Positions 10,416-19,661 are shown, counted from the stretch's first letter. The stretch is 64,000 nucleotides of DNA from Paramesorhizobium leguminum (GCF_003217235.1 NZ_QJTF01000004.1:62001-126000), one strand, 5' to 3'. The notes: generated from the letters alone by a model not told the origin. Numbers and translations: made by a program.

Positions 10416-11975
10416 TCACGCCGCCTGGTCGTTGATCAGCCGCTTTAGAAGCTCCAGCTCTTGCGCCAGCTTCTGGTCGGCCCCGACCATATCCTCAACC
10501 TTGCGCACCGCATGGAGAACAGTGGTGTGGTCGCGCCCGCCGAAGCGGCGCCCGATCTCGGGAAGTGAGCGTAGCGTCAGCATTTTTGCCAGATACATCG
10601 CCACTTGGCGCGGCTTGACGATTGTGCGCGTACGCCGGTTGGATAAAAGATCCTGCTTGGAAACATTGTAATGGCGCGCGACGATGCGCTGGATTTCCTC
10701 GATGCGGATGCGCTTCGGCTCGCCCGCGCGGGTCAGGTGCCCCAGAAGCTCGTCGACGCGCTCGATGGAGAGGTTGGGTTCGAAGGACTGGCGGAAGAGA
10801 AGTTGATTGAACGCCCCTTCCAGCTCGCGGCCAGAGCCGGTGACGGTCAGCGCCACATGGGCAAGAATTTCCTCGGGAATGTTGAGGCTGTGATCCTCAA
10901 CCTTCGCGGCGGCAAGGCGGCGCTTGAGGATTTCAAGACGCATCTCATAGTCCGGCGCGGCGATTTCCAGCGCGACGCCGCCCTGGAGCCGCGAGCGCAC
11001 CCGTACGTCGAGCGATTCCAGCTCTGAAGGCGGACGATCGGCGGCTACCACCACCTGCTTGGCGCTGTCGAGCAGCGTGTTGAGGAGATGGCAGAACTCG
11101 TGCTGAATCGACTTGCCCTGCAGGAACTGCATGTCGTCGATGATGAGCAGGTCGATATCGCGGAGCTGCTCCTTGAAGGAGAGAGCATTGTTGTCGCGGA
11201 TGGCGGTGGCGAAGCGCCACATGAAATATTCCGCCGTCAGATAGACGACGCGCGCCTTTTCAGGCCGTTTCAATGCGGCGGCAGCGATAGCCTGCAGCAG
11301 ATGTGTCTTACCCAGGCCGACGGCGGCATGGATGAACAGCGGATTGAAGCGAACAGCGCTGGAGCCCGCCTCGGCGATGGTGCGGGCGGCGGCGAGAACG
11401 ACGCGGTTGGACGCCCCGTCGACGAAGCTATCGAACGTATAACGCGGGTCAAGCGGGGAGCCGAGCACAGCGCTTTGAACGGAGCCATCGGCGAACGCCG
11501 GGGGCATGCGCTTCTCGGGGCTCGTCTGGCCAACGGGAAAGGCGACCTTCTCGCGAACAGGCTGGCGCGGTTCCATTACGTCGCCCGCCGGGATGGCAAG
11601 AGCGGGACGGGCGGCACGGCTGACGCTGCGCACAACGACCTCGACCTTGAGTATCTGCTCGTTCTCTTCCTGCCAGAGCTGCGTCAGGAGCTCGGAATAA
11701 TGGTTGTTGATCCATGAGCGCAGGAAGGCGGTGGGAACGGAGAGACGGACGACGCTTTTGGAAATCTCGTCGAGCTTCAGGCGACCGAACCAGCTGGAAT
11801 AGATCTCACTGCCGACACGCGCCTTGAGCTTGCTCATCAACCGCTCGAATACGGCCTCACCGTTCGGATCCATCGTATCCCTCTCGAAACCTGAAACTGA
11901 AACTGGAATTGCCGGAATGGCGGGCGGGTACGCCTCATTGCGCATCTCACTGTTCGCCTTGCTGCTCAAAATCAT
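10416..11975 (-). CDS. dnaA: Chromosomal replication initiator protein DnaA
   Basis: DnaA binds 9-mer boxes at the origin and opens it as an ATP-bound filament. Domain I is the [24 protein letters not shown] segment. Domain III is an AAA+ fold, with [19 protein letters not shown], Walker A ([12 protein letters not shown]) and Walker B ([16 protein letters not shown]). Domain IV is the DNA-binding end, with the signature [16 protein letters not shown]. The 519-residue form uses the ATG at 11975, which has an AGGCGAGG site before it. A second ATG at 11873 ([12 protein letters not shown], 485 residues) also has a good site (GAGAGGG) and may be the true start. The long form adds a Pro-rich leader of about 34 residues. 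Confidence 0.96.
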   Translation of the reverse strand: MILSSKANSEMRNEAYPPAIPAIPVSVSGFERDTMDPNGEAVFERLMSKLKARVGSEIYSSWFGRLKLDEISKSVVRLSVPTAFLRSWINNHYSELLTQLWQEENEQILKVEVVVRSVSRAARPALAIPAGDVMEPRQPVREKVAFPVGQTSPEKRMPPAFADGSVQSAVLGSPLDPRYTFDSFVDGASNRVVLAAARTIAEAGSSAVRFNPLFIHAAVGLGKTHLLQAIAAAALKRPEKARVVYLTAEYFMWRFATAIRDNNALSFKEQLRDIDLLIIDDMQFLQGKSIQHEFCHLLNTLLDSAKQVVVAADRPPSELESLDVRVRSRLQGGVALEIAAPDYEMRLEILKRRLAAAKVEDHSLNIPEEILAHVALTVTGSGRELEGAFNQLLFRQSFEPNLSIERVDELLGHLTRAGEPKRIRIEEIQRIVARHYNVSKQDLLSNRRTRTIVKPRQVAMYLAKMLTLRSLPEIGRRFGGRDHTTVLHAVRKVEDMVGADQKLAQELELLKRLINDQAA

Positions 11976-12174
11976 ACTGCCTCGCCTGTCATCTGCTTCC
12001 GGCGCGCCGTGATCGGCGCTTCTCGTTATTCCCTGGGCCCCACCCGACCCGTATCGTCCAGCCTGCCGGCTGACCTCTACGACTCACTCCCCTATCGTCC
12101 TGTTGCTGATTGCCTTTATGCCGCCGTTCAACAACCACCCATTTTTTCATTTGCCGCGTAAACGTTCGTTCCGG

Positions 12175-12189
12175 TTAATGCCCGGTTAA
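12175..12189. promoter_or_regulatory. CtrA-type box (TTAA-N7-TTAA)
   Basis: TTAATGCCCGGTTAA is an exact match to the 9-mer-pair consensus of the alphaproteobacterial cell-cycle regulator CtrA. It lies about 200 bases upstream of dnaA in the dnaA-rpsT gap. Binding is inferred from sequence only. Confidence 0.5.
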
Positions 12190-12568
12190 TGATGAACATC
12201 GCGTTCAGCGCCTCATTTTCCCATCGCCGAATTTTTCGGCAATGCGACTCCGTTCGCAGGCAAAGCCTGCGTTCGAACCGAACAGTTTGTTTTTGCTGAC
12301 CCTGGGCCCGTGGCCCATCCCTCTCGATGGAGGGACATTACAAAACCCTGACCGCCAAGGGCAAGGGCGAAGCTTACCGTTTTTTAAGCCTCGCCCCTCG
12401 CCCGGCGGTGTGTCGCGGGGCGGCATCGAAACGATAAACGGGATAAGGCCTTCGGATTCAAAGCGTTTTTTGGCGAGTCGTTTTTCACGTCGCGCCGTTG
12501 CGCTGGATTGGAAAAAAAATTTAAAAAACAGCTTGACATTCGGGGGCTTCGAGAATTTTTCCCCGCCC

Positions 12569-12587
12569 TGTGGATATCTGTGGATGA
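12569..12587 (-). promoter_or_regulatory. Pair of DnaA-box-like sites
   Basis: TGTGGATAT and TGTGGATGA are spaced 10 bases apart, on the same strand. Read on the minus strand, each differs from the consensus TTATCCACA at a single position. An A/T-rich tract lies about 40 bases to the left. They could autoregulate dnaA or act in an origin. Confidence 0.5.
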
Positions 12588-12736
12588 GGAAGTGTAACCC
12601 ATTGAATAAGCGACACAATTTACAACGCCGCTACTTTTCTCCGCAAAAGGTTTTTTACATAAATATTACCGCTCCGGACCGTTAAAAATCGCGTCCGGGA
12701 TATCTCCATCAGCCTGGTTTCTGTGCCGAAAACAAA

Positions 12737-12764
12737 AAACCCGGCTAACGATAGCCGGGTTTTC
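12737..12764 (-). terminator. Rho-independent terminator of rpsT
   Basis: On the minus strand, AACCCGGCTA and TAGCCGGGTT form a 10-bp stem with a three-base loop followed by a T-run (TTTTTTG). It starts about 24 bases after the rpsT stop. The plus strand also has a short T-run, so it may work in both directions. Confidence 0.9.
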
Positions 12765-12787
12765 ATAAAACGATGCGGGGGGAGATA

Positions 12788-13054
12788 TCAGGCGGCCATC
12801 GTCTTCAGGCGCTTGGCAAGACGGGAGATCTTGCGGGAGGCGGTGTTCTTGTGCACCACGCCCTTGCTGGCCGCGCGCATCATTTCCGGCTCTGCAGCCT
12901 TGAATGCCGCCTGGGCTGCCGTCTTGTCGCCGCTGGTGACTGCGTCCTCGAACTTGCGCAGGAAGGTGCGGACGCGCGAACGGCGCGCCTTGTTGACTTC
13001 CGTGCGGGCTTCAATTTTGCGCACCGCTTTCTTGGCCGAAGGAGTATTGGCCAT
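12788..13054 (-). CDS. rpsT: 30S ribosomal protein S20
   Basis: S20 binds the 5' domain of 16S rRNA during 30S assembly. The 88-residue product starts [13 protein letters not shown], as in most homologues, and has the conserved helical-bundle segments [43 protein letters not shown] and AKRL. The ATG is preceded by AAAGAGAGGC, a good binding site. A terminator follows. The neighbour on one side is the dnaA control region; on the other is the enoyl-CoA hydratase gene on the same strand. Confidence 0.97.
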   Translation of the reverse strand: MANTPSAKKAVRKIEARTEVNKARRSRVRTFLRKFEDAVTSGDKTAAQAAFKAAEPEMMRAASKGVVHKNTASRKISRLAKRLKTMAA

Positions 13055-13214
13055 GAATGCCTCTCTTTTCTGTCCGCTATCCGGCCATGCGCCGGCGTGA
13101 AAACCATATGGGCCGCCCGAAAGGCCGCCAAACCGTGCGGGGCTTATAGATTAGCTTTTCCGTCGCGTCAATCAATTCCTGAGCGACTCTCGAGGGTTTC
13201 TCGACGTATCATTC

Positions 13215-13988
13215 TTAGCGGTTCTTGAAGGCAGGTGTCCGCTTTTCGACAAAAGCGCTCATGCCTTCCTTCTGGTCTTCCAGCGCGAACATGGAATGGA
13301 AGAGCCGCCGCTCGAAGCGCAAGCCCTCGCCAAGTGTCGTCTCATAGGCGCGGTTGACCGTTTCCTTGGCCATCATGACGACGGGCCGCGAGAAAGACGC
13401 GATCCTGGCTGCGGCGCGAAGCGCCTCGTCAAGGAGGTCCTCGCTTGGCACCACGCGCGCCACCAGCCCGGATCGTTCCGCCTCGTCGGCATCCATCATC
13501 CGGCCGGTGAGGCATAAATCCATCGCCTTGGCCTTGCCGATAAACCGGGCGAGGCGCTGCGTGCCGCCCATGCCCGGCATGATGCCGAGCGTGATCTCCG
13601 GCTGGCCGAATTTGGCGGTTTTCGCCGCAATGATGAAATCGCACATCATGGCGAGTTCGCAGCCGCCGCCGAGCGCATAGCCGGCCACCGCGGCGATTAC
13701 CGGCTTGCGCGCGCGGGTGATCTTTTCCCATTCGCCAAGAAAATCGCTTCGATAGGCGCCTACGAAATCGAGTGCCTGCATCTCCTTGATGTCAGCCCCG
13801 GCGGCGAAGGCTTTCTCCGAGCCGGTGATGACAATCGCGCCGATGCGCTCATCGGCATCGAACTGCTCGAGCGCCGCGTTCAGTTCGCCAAGCAGGGCGG
13901 CGTTCAACGCATTGAGCGCCTGCGGGCGGTTGAGCCTGATAAGACCGACGGCGTCGAAGGTTTCGACGAGGATGTTTTCAAAGGCCAT
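13215..13988 (-). CDS. Enoyl-CoA hydratase (crotonase family)
   Basis: Crotonase-fold enzymes hydrate trans-2-enoyl-CoA to 3-hydroxyacyl-CoA in fatty acid beta-oxidation. The 257-residue length is typical. The oxyanion-hole segment [11 protein letters not shown] is present, as is the [16 protein letters not shown] motif with the first catalytic Glu. The second Glu is in [20 protein letters not shown]. The C-terminal [11 protein letters not shown] and [20 protein letters not shown] match short-chain enoyl-CoA hydratases rather than isomerases. It is preceded on the same strand by mutM (14 bases apart). Confidence 0.93.
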   Translation of the reverse strand: MAFENILVETFDAVGLIRLNRPQALNALNAALLGELNAALEQFDADERIGAIVITGSEKAFAAGADIKEMQALDFVGAYRSDFLGEWEKITRARKPVIAAVAGYALGGGCELAMMCDFIIAAKTAKFGQPEITLGIMPGMGGTQRLARFIGKAKAMDLCLTGRMMDADEAERSGLVARVVPSEDLLDEALRAAARIASFSRPVVMMAKETVNRAYETTLGEGLRFERRLFHSMFALEDQKEGMSAFVEKRTPAFKNR

Positions 13989-14002
13989 GGCGGTAATTTC
14001 CT

Positions 14003-14875
14003 TTATTTCTGGCAGCGGGCGCAGAAGAATGTCGAGCGGCCGCTTTGCACGATGCGCTCGATCGTGCCGCCGCAGCCGGGGCGCGGGCAGGGCGAACCCT
14101 CACGATCGTAAACCGAAAAGCTGTGCTGGAAATAGCCGAGCGTGCCGTCGGTCTGGCGATGGTCGCGCAAACTCGATCCGCCCGCCGCGATTGCCTCGGT
14201 GATGACCTCGCGGATGGCGTAGGCAAGTGCGTCGGCTTGGCTTGCCCGATTTCTCCCGGCGATGCTCCCTGCCGCGCGCGCGGGCGAGAGCCCGGAACGC
14301 CACAGCGCCTCGCAGACATAGATATTGCCCAGGCCGGCGATCAGCCGCTGATCGAGGAGCGCCGCCTTGAGAGGGCTCTTTTTGTCACGGAAGAGTTGAG
14401 CCAGCAATTCGCCGGAAAGCGCATTGCCGGTTGGCTCTACGCCAAGACCGCTCAAGCTCGGATGGCAGTCGAATGTTCCGGGCTCCGCCAAGGTTATGAA
14501 ACCGAAGCGTCGGGGATCGTTATAAATGATGCGCGCCGCGCCGCCGTTCTTGCGCTCGATATGCAGGACCAGATGATCATGCAGCGTATTCTTCGAGCCG
14601 TCGTTGTGAGCAGCGCCATCCTCCGTCTCGATGCGATAGGAGCCTGACATGCCGAGATGGCTTATGACGCAGAGACCGTCATCGAGATGGATCGTCAGAT
14701 ATTTCGCTCGCCGTCCCAAGGCCTCGATGCGCCGCCCCCGCAACCTTTCAGCGAAGCGTTCGGGGAAGGGAAAACGCAGATCGGCGCGGCGTTGCTCGAC
14801 TGCGACGATCCGCGCGCCTTCCATGACCGGCTGCAATCCGCGCCGGACAGTTTCCACCTCGGGCAGTTCAGGCAT
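14003..14875 (-). CDS. mutM: Formamidopyrimidine-DNA glycosylase (Fpg)
   Basis: MutM removes 8-oxoguanine and formamidopyrimidines and nicks the abasic site. The start is fixed at 14875 because the product must begin MPELPEVET, with catalytic Pro2 exposed after Met removal; an upstream in-frame Met would bury it. The 290-residue protein has the H2TH region ([25 protein letters not shown]) and a C-terminal zinc finger with Cys pairs (PCPRPGCGG and FFCARCQK). It overlaps the 3' end of deoB by 8 bases, so the two are probably co-transcribed. Confidence 0.96.
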   Translation of the reverse strand: MPELPEVETVRRGLQPVMEGARIVAVEQRRADLRFPFPERFAERLRGRRIEALGRRAKYLTIHLDDGLCVISHLGMSGSYRIETEDGAAHNDGSKNTLHDHLVLHIERKNGGAARIIYNDPRRFGFITLAEPGTFDCHPSLSGLGVEPTGNALSGELLAQLFRDKKSPLKAALLDQRLIAGLGNIYVCEALWRSGLSPARAAGSIAGRNRASQADALAYAIREVITEAIAAGGSSLRDHRQTDGTLGYFQHSFSVYDREGSPCPRPGCGGTIERIVQSGRSTFFCARCQK

Positions 14876-16097
14876 TTTCCACCGGAAGGAAGCTTGTGCC
14901 GTAATTGCCGGCGGGTAGGCCCAGATGCGCGGCCACCGTCTCACCAATATCGGCAAAGGTTGGCCGGATGCCTATGGTGCCCGCGCCCGCGCCGTGGATC
15001 AGCACCGGCACCCGTTCGCGCGTGTGATCGGTCCCTGCCCATGTAGGGTCGCAACCGTGATCGGCGGTGAGAATCAGGAGATCGCCCGGCTTCATCAGGG
15101 TCATCGCTTCCGGCAGCCGGCGGTCGAAGGCCTCCAACGCGGCGGCATAGCCCGGTACGTCGCGGCGATGGCCGTAGAGCATGTCGAAATCGACGAAATT
15201 GGTGAAGACGAGATCGCCATCCCGCGCATCGCGCATTGCTTGCAGTGTCGCGTCGAACAGGGCCATGTTGCCATTGGCCTTGCGCGCATCGGTCACGCCG
15301 CGATGGGCGAAAATATCGCCGATCTTGCCGACGCCAATCACATTGCGCCCCGCCTCCGCTAAGCGGTCGAGAATGGTCGGTTCGGGCGGAGGAACCGAAT
15401 AATCACGGCGGTTGCCGGTGCGCTGGAATGTGGACGCCGTCTCGCCCGTGAAAGGCCGTGCGATGACGCGTCCGATATTCATGGGATCGACCAGCTCACG
15501 CGCGATTGCACAAAGCGCGTAAAGCCGCTCCAGTCCGAAATGCCTTTCATGCGCGGCGATCTGCAGCACGGAATCGGTCGACGTATAGAATATCGGTTTG
15601 CCCGTGCTGACATGCTCCTCGCCGAAGCGCTCGACGACTTCCGTGCCGGAAGCATGGCAATTGCCGAGTGTGCCCGGAATTGCCGCGAGGCGGGCTACCT
15701 CATCAAGAAAATCGGCGGGAAAGGCCGGTATGGCGCGCGGGAAATAACCCCAGTTGAACAGCACCGGTACGCCCGCGATCTCCCAATGACCGGACGGCGT
15801 GTCCTTGCCGCGCGAAACTTCATTCGCCGTACCCCACAGCCCTTGCGGTGGCGCAGCGCCATCGAGACCTTCGGGAACCTTGCCCGTTGCAAGTTTTGCC
15901 GCATGGGCAAGCCCGAGCGCCGTCATGTTCGGCAGGACAAGCGAACCGGCGCGCAGACCCTCGCGATCACCCGTGCCGGCGGCACAGGCGGCGGCAATAT
16001 GGCCCAGCGTATCGGCGCCCGTATCGCCGAACTGGCCGGCATCAGGCGCGCCGCCGATTCCGAAGGAATCAAGCACGAAAAGGAAGGCACGAGGCAT
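14868..16097 (-). CDS. deoB: Phosphopentomutase
   Basis: DeoB interconverts ribose (or deoxyribose) 1-phosphate and 5-phosphate in nucleoside salvage. The start at 16097 gives [20 protein letters not shown], the standard N-terminus, and a 409-residue enzyme. It is an alkaline-phosphatase-fold metalloenzyme: DSFGIGG, DTLGHI, the [22 protein letters not shown] region and [23 protein letters not shown] carry the expected metal ligands (D, H) and the phosphorylated Thr region. No other deo gene lies nearby. It overlaps mutM by 8 bases. Confidence 0.95.
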   Translation of the reverse strand: MPRAFLFVLDSFGIGGAPDAGQFGDTGADTLGHIAAACAAGTGDREGLRAGSLVLPNMTALGLAHAAKLATGKVPEGLDGAAPPQGLWGTANEVSRGKDTPSGHWEIAGVPVLFNWGYFPRAIPAFPADFLDEVARLAAIPGTLGNCHASGTEVVERFGEEHVSTGKPIFYTSTDSVLQIAAHERHFGLERLYALCAIARELVDPMNIGRVIARPFTGETASTFQRTGNRRDYSVPPPEPTILDRLAEAGRNVIGVGKIGDIFAHRGVTDARKANGNMALFDATLQAMRDARDGDLVFTNFVDFDMLYGHRRDVPGYAAALEAFDRRLPEAMTLMKPGDLLILTADHGCDPTWAGTDHTRERVPVLIHGAGAGTIGIRPTFADIGETVAAHLGLPAGNYGTSFLPVENA

Positions 16098-16188
16098 TTG
16101 ATTTATCCGTTCATCTATTGCCATCAGAGATAGGAGAAAATCGGCGGGAAGACAAACAGGCCCCCGCATCACCGAAAATTCATCATGG

Positions 16189-16204
16189 TTAAGAGTGCTT
16201 TAAC
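16189..16204. promoter_or_regulatory. CtrA-type box between deoB and the PhnD-like gene
   Basis: TTAAGAGTGCTTTAAC matches TTAA-N7-TTAAC exactly, and the flanking ATGGTTAA also contains the half-site in reverse. It is 80 bases before the binding-protein gene (plus strand) and 92 bases before deoB (minus strand). Which gene it would serve is unknown. Confidence 0.5.
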
Positions 16205-16283
16205 AGTTAGGGCCGCACAATGATTCCAGGGCGAACAAAAAAGACTGAAATCGAAGTGGGAAACCATCAGGGGTTTCTGGAAA

Positions 16284-17204
16284 ATGTTTTCGGCCCATAC
16301 ATTTCCGAGAGCGATGTTTCTCGGCATATTCACCGTTCTGGGATTTGGCGTTCCCGCCCATGCCGATTGGCGCAAGGAAATGGGGCGTTTCCGCATCGGC
16401 GTAGCGTCGCCGCGCGTCGCGGAATTGAGCCCCGCCGATATCGACAAAGTGAAATCGGCCTATTCGAAGGCGCTCGATATGCCTGTCGAACTGGTACAAC
16501 TGCCGGACATTCCCGCGCTCATCGATGCGCAGGCGGGGGAGCGCGTCGATTACGCCATCGATACGTCCGCAGCCTACGCGGCGGTCTATGCTGCCTGCAA
16601 ATGCGTCGAGCCGCTCGTTGCCCCGGTGGGGGCGGACGGCTCGCTCGGCATCCGTTCTATCCTGCTTTTGCGGCCGGGCATCGACGAAAAGAACATGACG
16701 AGCCTGAACATCGCCATGCCTGCGGATAGGGCGAAAGCCGCAGCGCTCACGCCGATTTCCGCCTACATGGCCTCGGGCAATAGCACCTATGCCGCCCACG
16801 AAACTTTCATCGATGCGGGCTCGCTGGAAAACGCGGAAAAACTGTTCGTGGCCGGCAAGGCCGATGGTTTCTTCGGCTGGGTGCCGGCAAGCGGCGATGA
16901 TAAAAGCCCAAGCGGCGGCACGCTGTCGCGGTTGAAAAAGCATGGGCTGAAACCGGGAAGTTACCGGATTGCCTGGGAATCCTCGCTCCTGCGCTATGGA
17001 CCGCATGCGGTGCGCACCAATCTCGCGCCTGAAGCGAAGCTTATCCTGCGCCGGTTTCTGGTTGCGCTTTCAACGCAGGATCCCGACACTTACGATCTTC
17101 TCGACCGTATGCATGGCGGTGGATTCGTTGCCGTCGGCCCGCATGATTATCGTGTGCCGCAACGGATGCTTTCGGCCATAATCGGACAGAAGAAAGAGCT
17201 TTAG
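16284..17204 (+). CDS. Periplasmic PhnD-like binding protein (orphan)
   Basis: A 306-residue exported protein. Residues 1-28 form a signal peptide ending in VPAHA. The rest resembles the PhnD/phosphate-phosphite-phosphonate type periplasmic binding fold: FRIGVASPRVAELSPADIDKVKSAYSKAL, an early specificity region with DYAIDTSAAYAAVYAACKC, and VGADGSLGIRSILLLRPG. No permease or ATPase gene is adjacent, so transport is not supported by context. It sits at the left edge of the Flp pilus island, convergent with the TadE-like genes. A second ATG at 16314 (MFLGIFTVLG) would give a shorter signal peptide. Confidence 0.75.
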   Translation: MFSAHTFPRAMFLGIFTVLGFGVPAHADWRKEMGRFRIGVASPRVAELSPADIDKVKSAYSKALDMPVELVQLPDIPALIDAQAGERVDYAIDTSAAYAAVYAACKCVEPLVAPVGADGSLGIRSILLLRPGIDEKNMTSLNIAMPADRAKAAALTPISAYMASGNSTYAAHETFIDAGSLENAEKLFVAGKADGFFGWVPASGDDKSPSGGTLSRLKKHGLKPGSYRIAWESSLLRYGPHAVRTNLAPEAKLILRRFLVALSTQDPDTYDLLDRMHGGGFVAVGPHDYRVPQRMLSAIIGQKKEL

Positions 17205-17267
17205 CGCCCCTGTCGTCATTCTCAGGCTTATGGCAGATCCCCGCCAAGGGCGAGGATGAGGGTAGGG

Positions 17268-17861
17268 CTAGCAGTTTGAACAGGCGATGGCGTTCGACAG
17301 GCGGGGGCCCAGATAATAAGTTTCCGAAAGGGGCAGGGCACCAGTTGTCGAGGCGATATTGCGCAAGCCCCATGTGGTAATCGGCACATAGGAAAGCGCC
17401 ACGTCCACTTTGATGAGGAAAGCGCCCGGCGCGTGCAGCGGCACGGGGATGTCTATGCCGGCACCCTTTGTATCGGCTGTCAGACCGCCTTCGCCATAGG
17501 ACCATGAAACTGTGGCAGCCGGATTGTTTTTCTTTTGCTCGACCTGAATGGCCGTGATGCGGATGCCCGCCCCGTCGGTGTCGCGATCATAAGGATAGAG
17601 CGTCGCCGCGCCGATCTTGGCGATATCCTCAAGCTGGGCTTTCGATACGCTCGGCTGCTGTGCCACGATGTCGGCGATAATGCCGGAGGCGCGGCTGACA
17701 TTCTTGTCCACCTCCAGCCCCATGCTCAGTTCCACCGCTCCCAGATAGATCAAGATAATGAGCGGCGCGACCAGCACAAACTCCACTGCCGCGACGCCAG
17801 ATCGGTCAAATATAAACCGGCTAATTATATTGGATGGCGCCCTTGAATGTTGCCTTTTCAT
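17268..17861 (-). CDS. TadE/TadG-like pilus assembly protein
   Basis: A 197-residue single-span membrane protein. Its N-terminus has the pseudopilin-type segment SGVAAVEFVLVAPLIILIYLGAVELSMGLEVDKNVSRASG: a Gly cleavage site, Glu five positions into the mature form, then a hydrophobic stretch. This is typical of TadE/TadF minor pseudopilins, processed by the prepilin peptidase and needed for Flp pilus biogenesis. The C-terminal part (after about residue 60) is a soluble periplasmic domain with a pair of Cys at the very end (IACSNC). It follows a second TadE-like gene, 15 bases apart. Confidence 0.85.
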   Translation of the reverse strand: MKRQHSRAPSNIISRFIFDRSGVAAVEFVLVAPLIILIYLGAVELSMGLEVDKNVSRASGIIADIVAQQPSVSKAQLEDIAKIGAATLYPYDRDTDGAGIRITAIQVEQKKNNPAATVSWSYGEGGLTADTKGAGIDIPVPLHAPGAFLIKVDVALSYVPITTWGLRNIASTTGALPLSETYYLGPRLSNAIACSNC

Positions 17862-17876
17862 AAACGTCCCTCCCGT

Positions 17877-18446
17877 TCATTCGACAATATATGGCTCGTT
17901 CTGCCAGGTGGTGGTCGCAAAGAGCGGCCATGTTCCGTCGCTGTTCGCCTGTTTCATTTGCCGGCGCATGATATCGGTAAGCAGCGGCCAGCGATAAAGC
18001 GCATTCATCTGGTTGATCGAAAGCCTGCCTCCGGGGCGGGCCGTATCGCCAAGCGTCAACTGGCCGCTGGCATTGATGATGCCGCTCTTCTTTCCCTTGG
18101 CAAAGGTGGGAACCTCGTCGAAGCTCGAATAGAACTGCGCGTTGACGGTCAAGGCGGGGCAGCCGGAGGGAACCATGATTTCGATCTGCTCGCAGATGAG
18201 GTCGCGCAGCTTGGTGCCCTGCAGATCCGCCGCCTGCAACTCGCCGGTGCGCAACTGCCGGGCGACCCGGTCAACCGCGTTCGACAAGAGTTGCTGCCCC
18301 ATGAAACTGACGCAGACCTCGATGATCGAGAACAGGAGCAAGAGGAAGGGAAAGAGCAAAAGCGAAAATTCTATCGCCGTCGCGCCGCCGCGATCGCACC
18401 TGAAACGGCGCAGAAGCGCGATCATCCTTGATTGATGCAATTGCAT
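17877..18446 (-). CDS. TadE-like pilus assembly protein
   Basis: A 189-residue pseudopilin-like protein. RGGATAIEFSLLLFPFLLLLFSIIEVCVSFMGQQLLSNAVDRVARQ gives the Gly cleavage site, the conserved Glu and one long hydrophobic helix. The remainder is a periplasmic domain with two Cys near residues 79 and 90 that could pair. The start at 18446 is preceded by GGGGCTGGGGC; an upstream in-frame ATG at 18491 and a downstream one at 18425 are alternatives. It is the first gene of a two-gene minus-strand unit with the other TadE-like gene and belongs to the Flp pilus island. Confidence 0.85.
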   Translation of the reverse strand: MQLHQSRMIALLRRFRCDRGGATAIEFSLLLFPFLLLLFSIIEVCVSFMGQQLLSNAVDRVARQLRTGELQAADLQGTKLRDLICEQIEIMVPSGCPALTVNAQFYSSFDEVPTFAKGKKSGIINASGQLTLGDTARPGGRLSINQMNALYRWPLLTDIMRRQMKQANSDGTWPLFATTTWQNEPYIVE

Positions 18447-18587
18447 GCCCCAGCCCCCACTGCCCCGTATTATGGCAGGGATCATAGGCATGGAGATGTT
18501 GCATTACGGTTTGGACGGGAAGGTAAATTGGAGGGGAAGTATTTACGTTTTGGAAACTATGATTCTGATGGCTCCGTGGGGCACTTC

Positions 18588-18728
18588 ACCCCCCTCTGCC
18601 CTGCCGGGCATCTCCCCCTCAGGTGGGGAGATTGGCCTTCATAGATTTTCGGTCCCAATCGAAAACATTGCAGAACCAGCTAATCTCCCCACCTGAGGGG
18701 GAGATGCCCGGCAGGGCAGAGGGGGGTG
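18588..18728. repeat. Palindromic repeat, family R4 copy 1
   Basis: The arms CCCCCCTCTGCCCTGCCGGG and CCCGGCAGGGCAGAGGGGGG are exact inverses, with inner arms CATCTCCCCCTCAGGTGGGG and its inverse. The spacer is about 40 bases. It fills most of the 318-base gap between the TadE-like gene and the secretin N-domain gene. Another full copy is inside cpaC and one arm is inside cpaD. Confidence 0.92.
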
Positions 18729-18764
18729 AGAACGTGAAGCTATTCCCTCAAAACAAGAACCGCT

Positions 18765-19175
18765 CTAATTAACCGCCCCAGCCTGATGGGCGTTTTCGCA
18801 GAATGGCGTGCAGGACAGCATCTGCACGTCGGCGCGGCGATAGACGCGCGTGGTCTTCGTATCATCGCGGCTGACCACGACGCGGTCATCGAGGATGGCG
18901 CGGCCCTCCGCATCCATGACGACGATATTGGTGACGCCGAAACCCTTGCCGGTCAGAACCACGGTTTTTGAATCCTGCACCACCGCATCGGCGATTTCAG
19001 GATTGCCGATCACGACGGTATCCGCCGGGCGCGCAAGGCGCAGCACACGGGCCTGGTTGGTGACGAGATTGATATCCTCTTCGGCGAAGGCCGCCCCGGC
19101 GAACGATACCGCAACAAGAATCGCGGCTGCCCTTATGGCGCGCCCAAGGACGCCCTCGAACTCATGATGTGACAC
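18765..19175 (-). CDS. Pilus assembly protein with secretin N-terminal (BON-preceding) domain
   Basis: A 136-residue exported protein. The signal peptide (AIRAAAILVAVSFAGAAFA) is followed by a domain like the N-terminal part of CpaC: INLVTNQARVLRLARPADTVVIGNPEIADAVVQDSKTVVLTGKGFGVTNIVVMDAEGRAI. Compare NLGLNKSVVIDLPQDAYDILVANPDVADAV in the secretin CpaC of this window. It likely acts at the outer-membrane secretin of the Flp pilus. A GTG at 19175 has the better binding site (GGGGAAAG); an ATG at 19211 would add 12 residues. Two Cys near the end (SCTPFC) are unexplained. Confidence 0.82.
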   Translation of the reverse strand: MSHHEFEGVLGRAIRAAAILVAVSFAGAAFAEEDINLVTNQARVLRLARPADTVVIGNPEIADAVVQDSKTVVLTGKGFGVTNIVVMDAEGRAILDDRVVVSRDDTKTTRVYRRADVQMLSCTPFCENAHQAGAVN

Positions 19176-19297
19176 GCGGCTTTCCCCTACCCAACAAAAT
19201 CCCTTTCCCATGATGAGGCGGATTGGTGAAGGAAGGCTTTAAAACGCTTGGCTGGGCGCTCAATACTTAAAAACAGGCTGAAAATATTTGTCCATCA

Positions 19298-19338
19298 TTA
19301 ACCACGCCCAATCATGGCGCTGATTAACCTTTTTCTAA
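19298..19338. promoter_or_regulatory. CtrA-like sites upstream of the pilins
   Basis: TTAACCAC at 19298-19305 differs by one base from the CtrA half-site TTAACCAT. TTAACCTTTTTCTAA at 19324-19338 differs by one base from TTAA-N7-TTAA. Both lie in the divergent gap between the secretin N-domain gene and pilA, 120-160 bases before pilA. In Caulobacter pilA is a direct CtrA target. Assignment here is inference. Confidence 0.4.
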
Positions 19339-19456
19339 GCGTGTTTTTTAAGCCGATTGCAAGTGCGGTTCCCTAGGTTGCAGCCATCCGATCAACGGCA
19401 TCGAAAAACAACAGTTGACGGAGTGCTGTAACAACAAAGTTTTGGAGCCAATAATC

Positions 19457-19639
19457 ATGAAGAACCTTATCGCTCGCTTCGCCAAGGATGAATCCGGCGC
19501 AACCGCCATCGAATACGGCCTCATCGCCGCGCTTATTTCCGTGGGCATTATTACCGGTGCATCGATGGCCGGAAAGAGCATCGCAAAGGCGTTCACTGAC
19601 GTGGGGAACTCCGTCAACGGTGCTGTGCCTGTAAAGTAG
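19457..19639 (+). CDS. pilA: Flp-type major pilin
   Basis: A 60-residue type IVb pilin of the Flp/Fap family, the fibre subunit of the Tad pilus. The precursor has a short charged leader (MKNLIARFAKDESG), then the mature start ATAIEYGLIAALISVGIITGA, with the prepilin cleavage after Gly14 and the Glu-Tyr pair conserved in Flp pilins. The start at 19457 has GGAG ten bases upstream. A perfect 11-bp stem-loop follows it, before a second pilin gene. It heads the plus-strand pilus operon. Confidence 0.93.
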   Translation: MKNLIARFAKDESGATAIEYGLIAALISVGIITGASMAGKSIAKAFTDVGNSVNGAVPVK

Positions 19640-19661
19640 GCTAAGGCAAAAATCTTTTGCT

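Larger units (their letters stand above)
11976..12787. other. Long non-coding dnaA-rpsT intergenic region, candidate replication control region
   Basis: No convincing gene lies here; the frames that are open have atypical composition and no binding sites. The region holds one exact TTAA-N7-TTAA box (12175-12189), an A/T tract (12511-12530), two DnaA-box-like sequences (12569-12587) and the rpsT terminator (12737-12764). In Caulobacter the origin lies beside rpsT and contains CtrA and DnaA sites. In rhizobia the mapped origins are often near hemE instead. Whether this is oriC or only the dnaA regulatory region cannot be decided here. Confidence 0.5.

Noticed and set aside
12533-12560. A perfect TTGACA on the plus strand
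   Set aside because: No acceptable -10 hexamer at 16-18 bases, and it would transcribe against rpsT.
12205-12618. A 137-residue frame in the dnaA-rpsT gap
   Set aside because: No ribosome binding site, irregular composition with homopolymer tracts, and it would cover the DnaA-box-like sites and the CtrA box region; I see no protein family.
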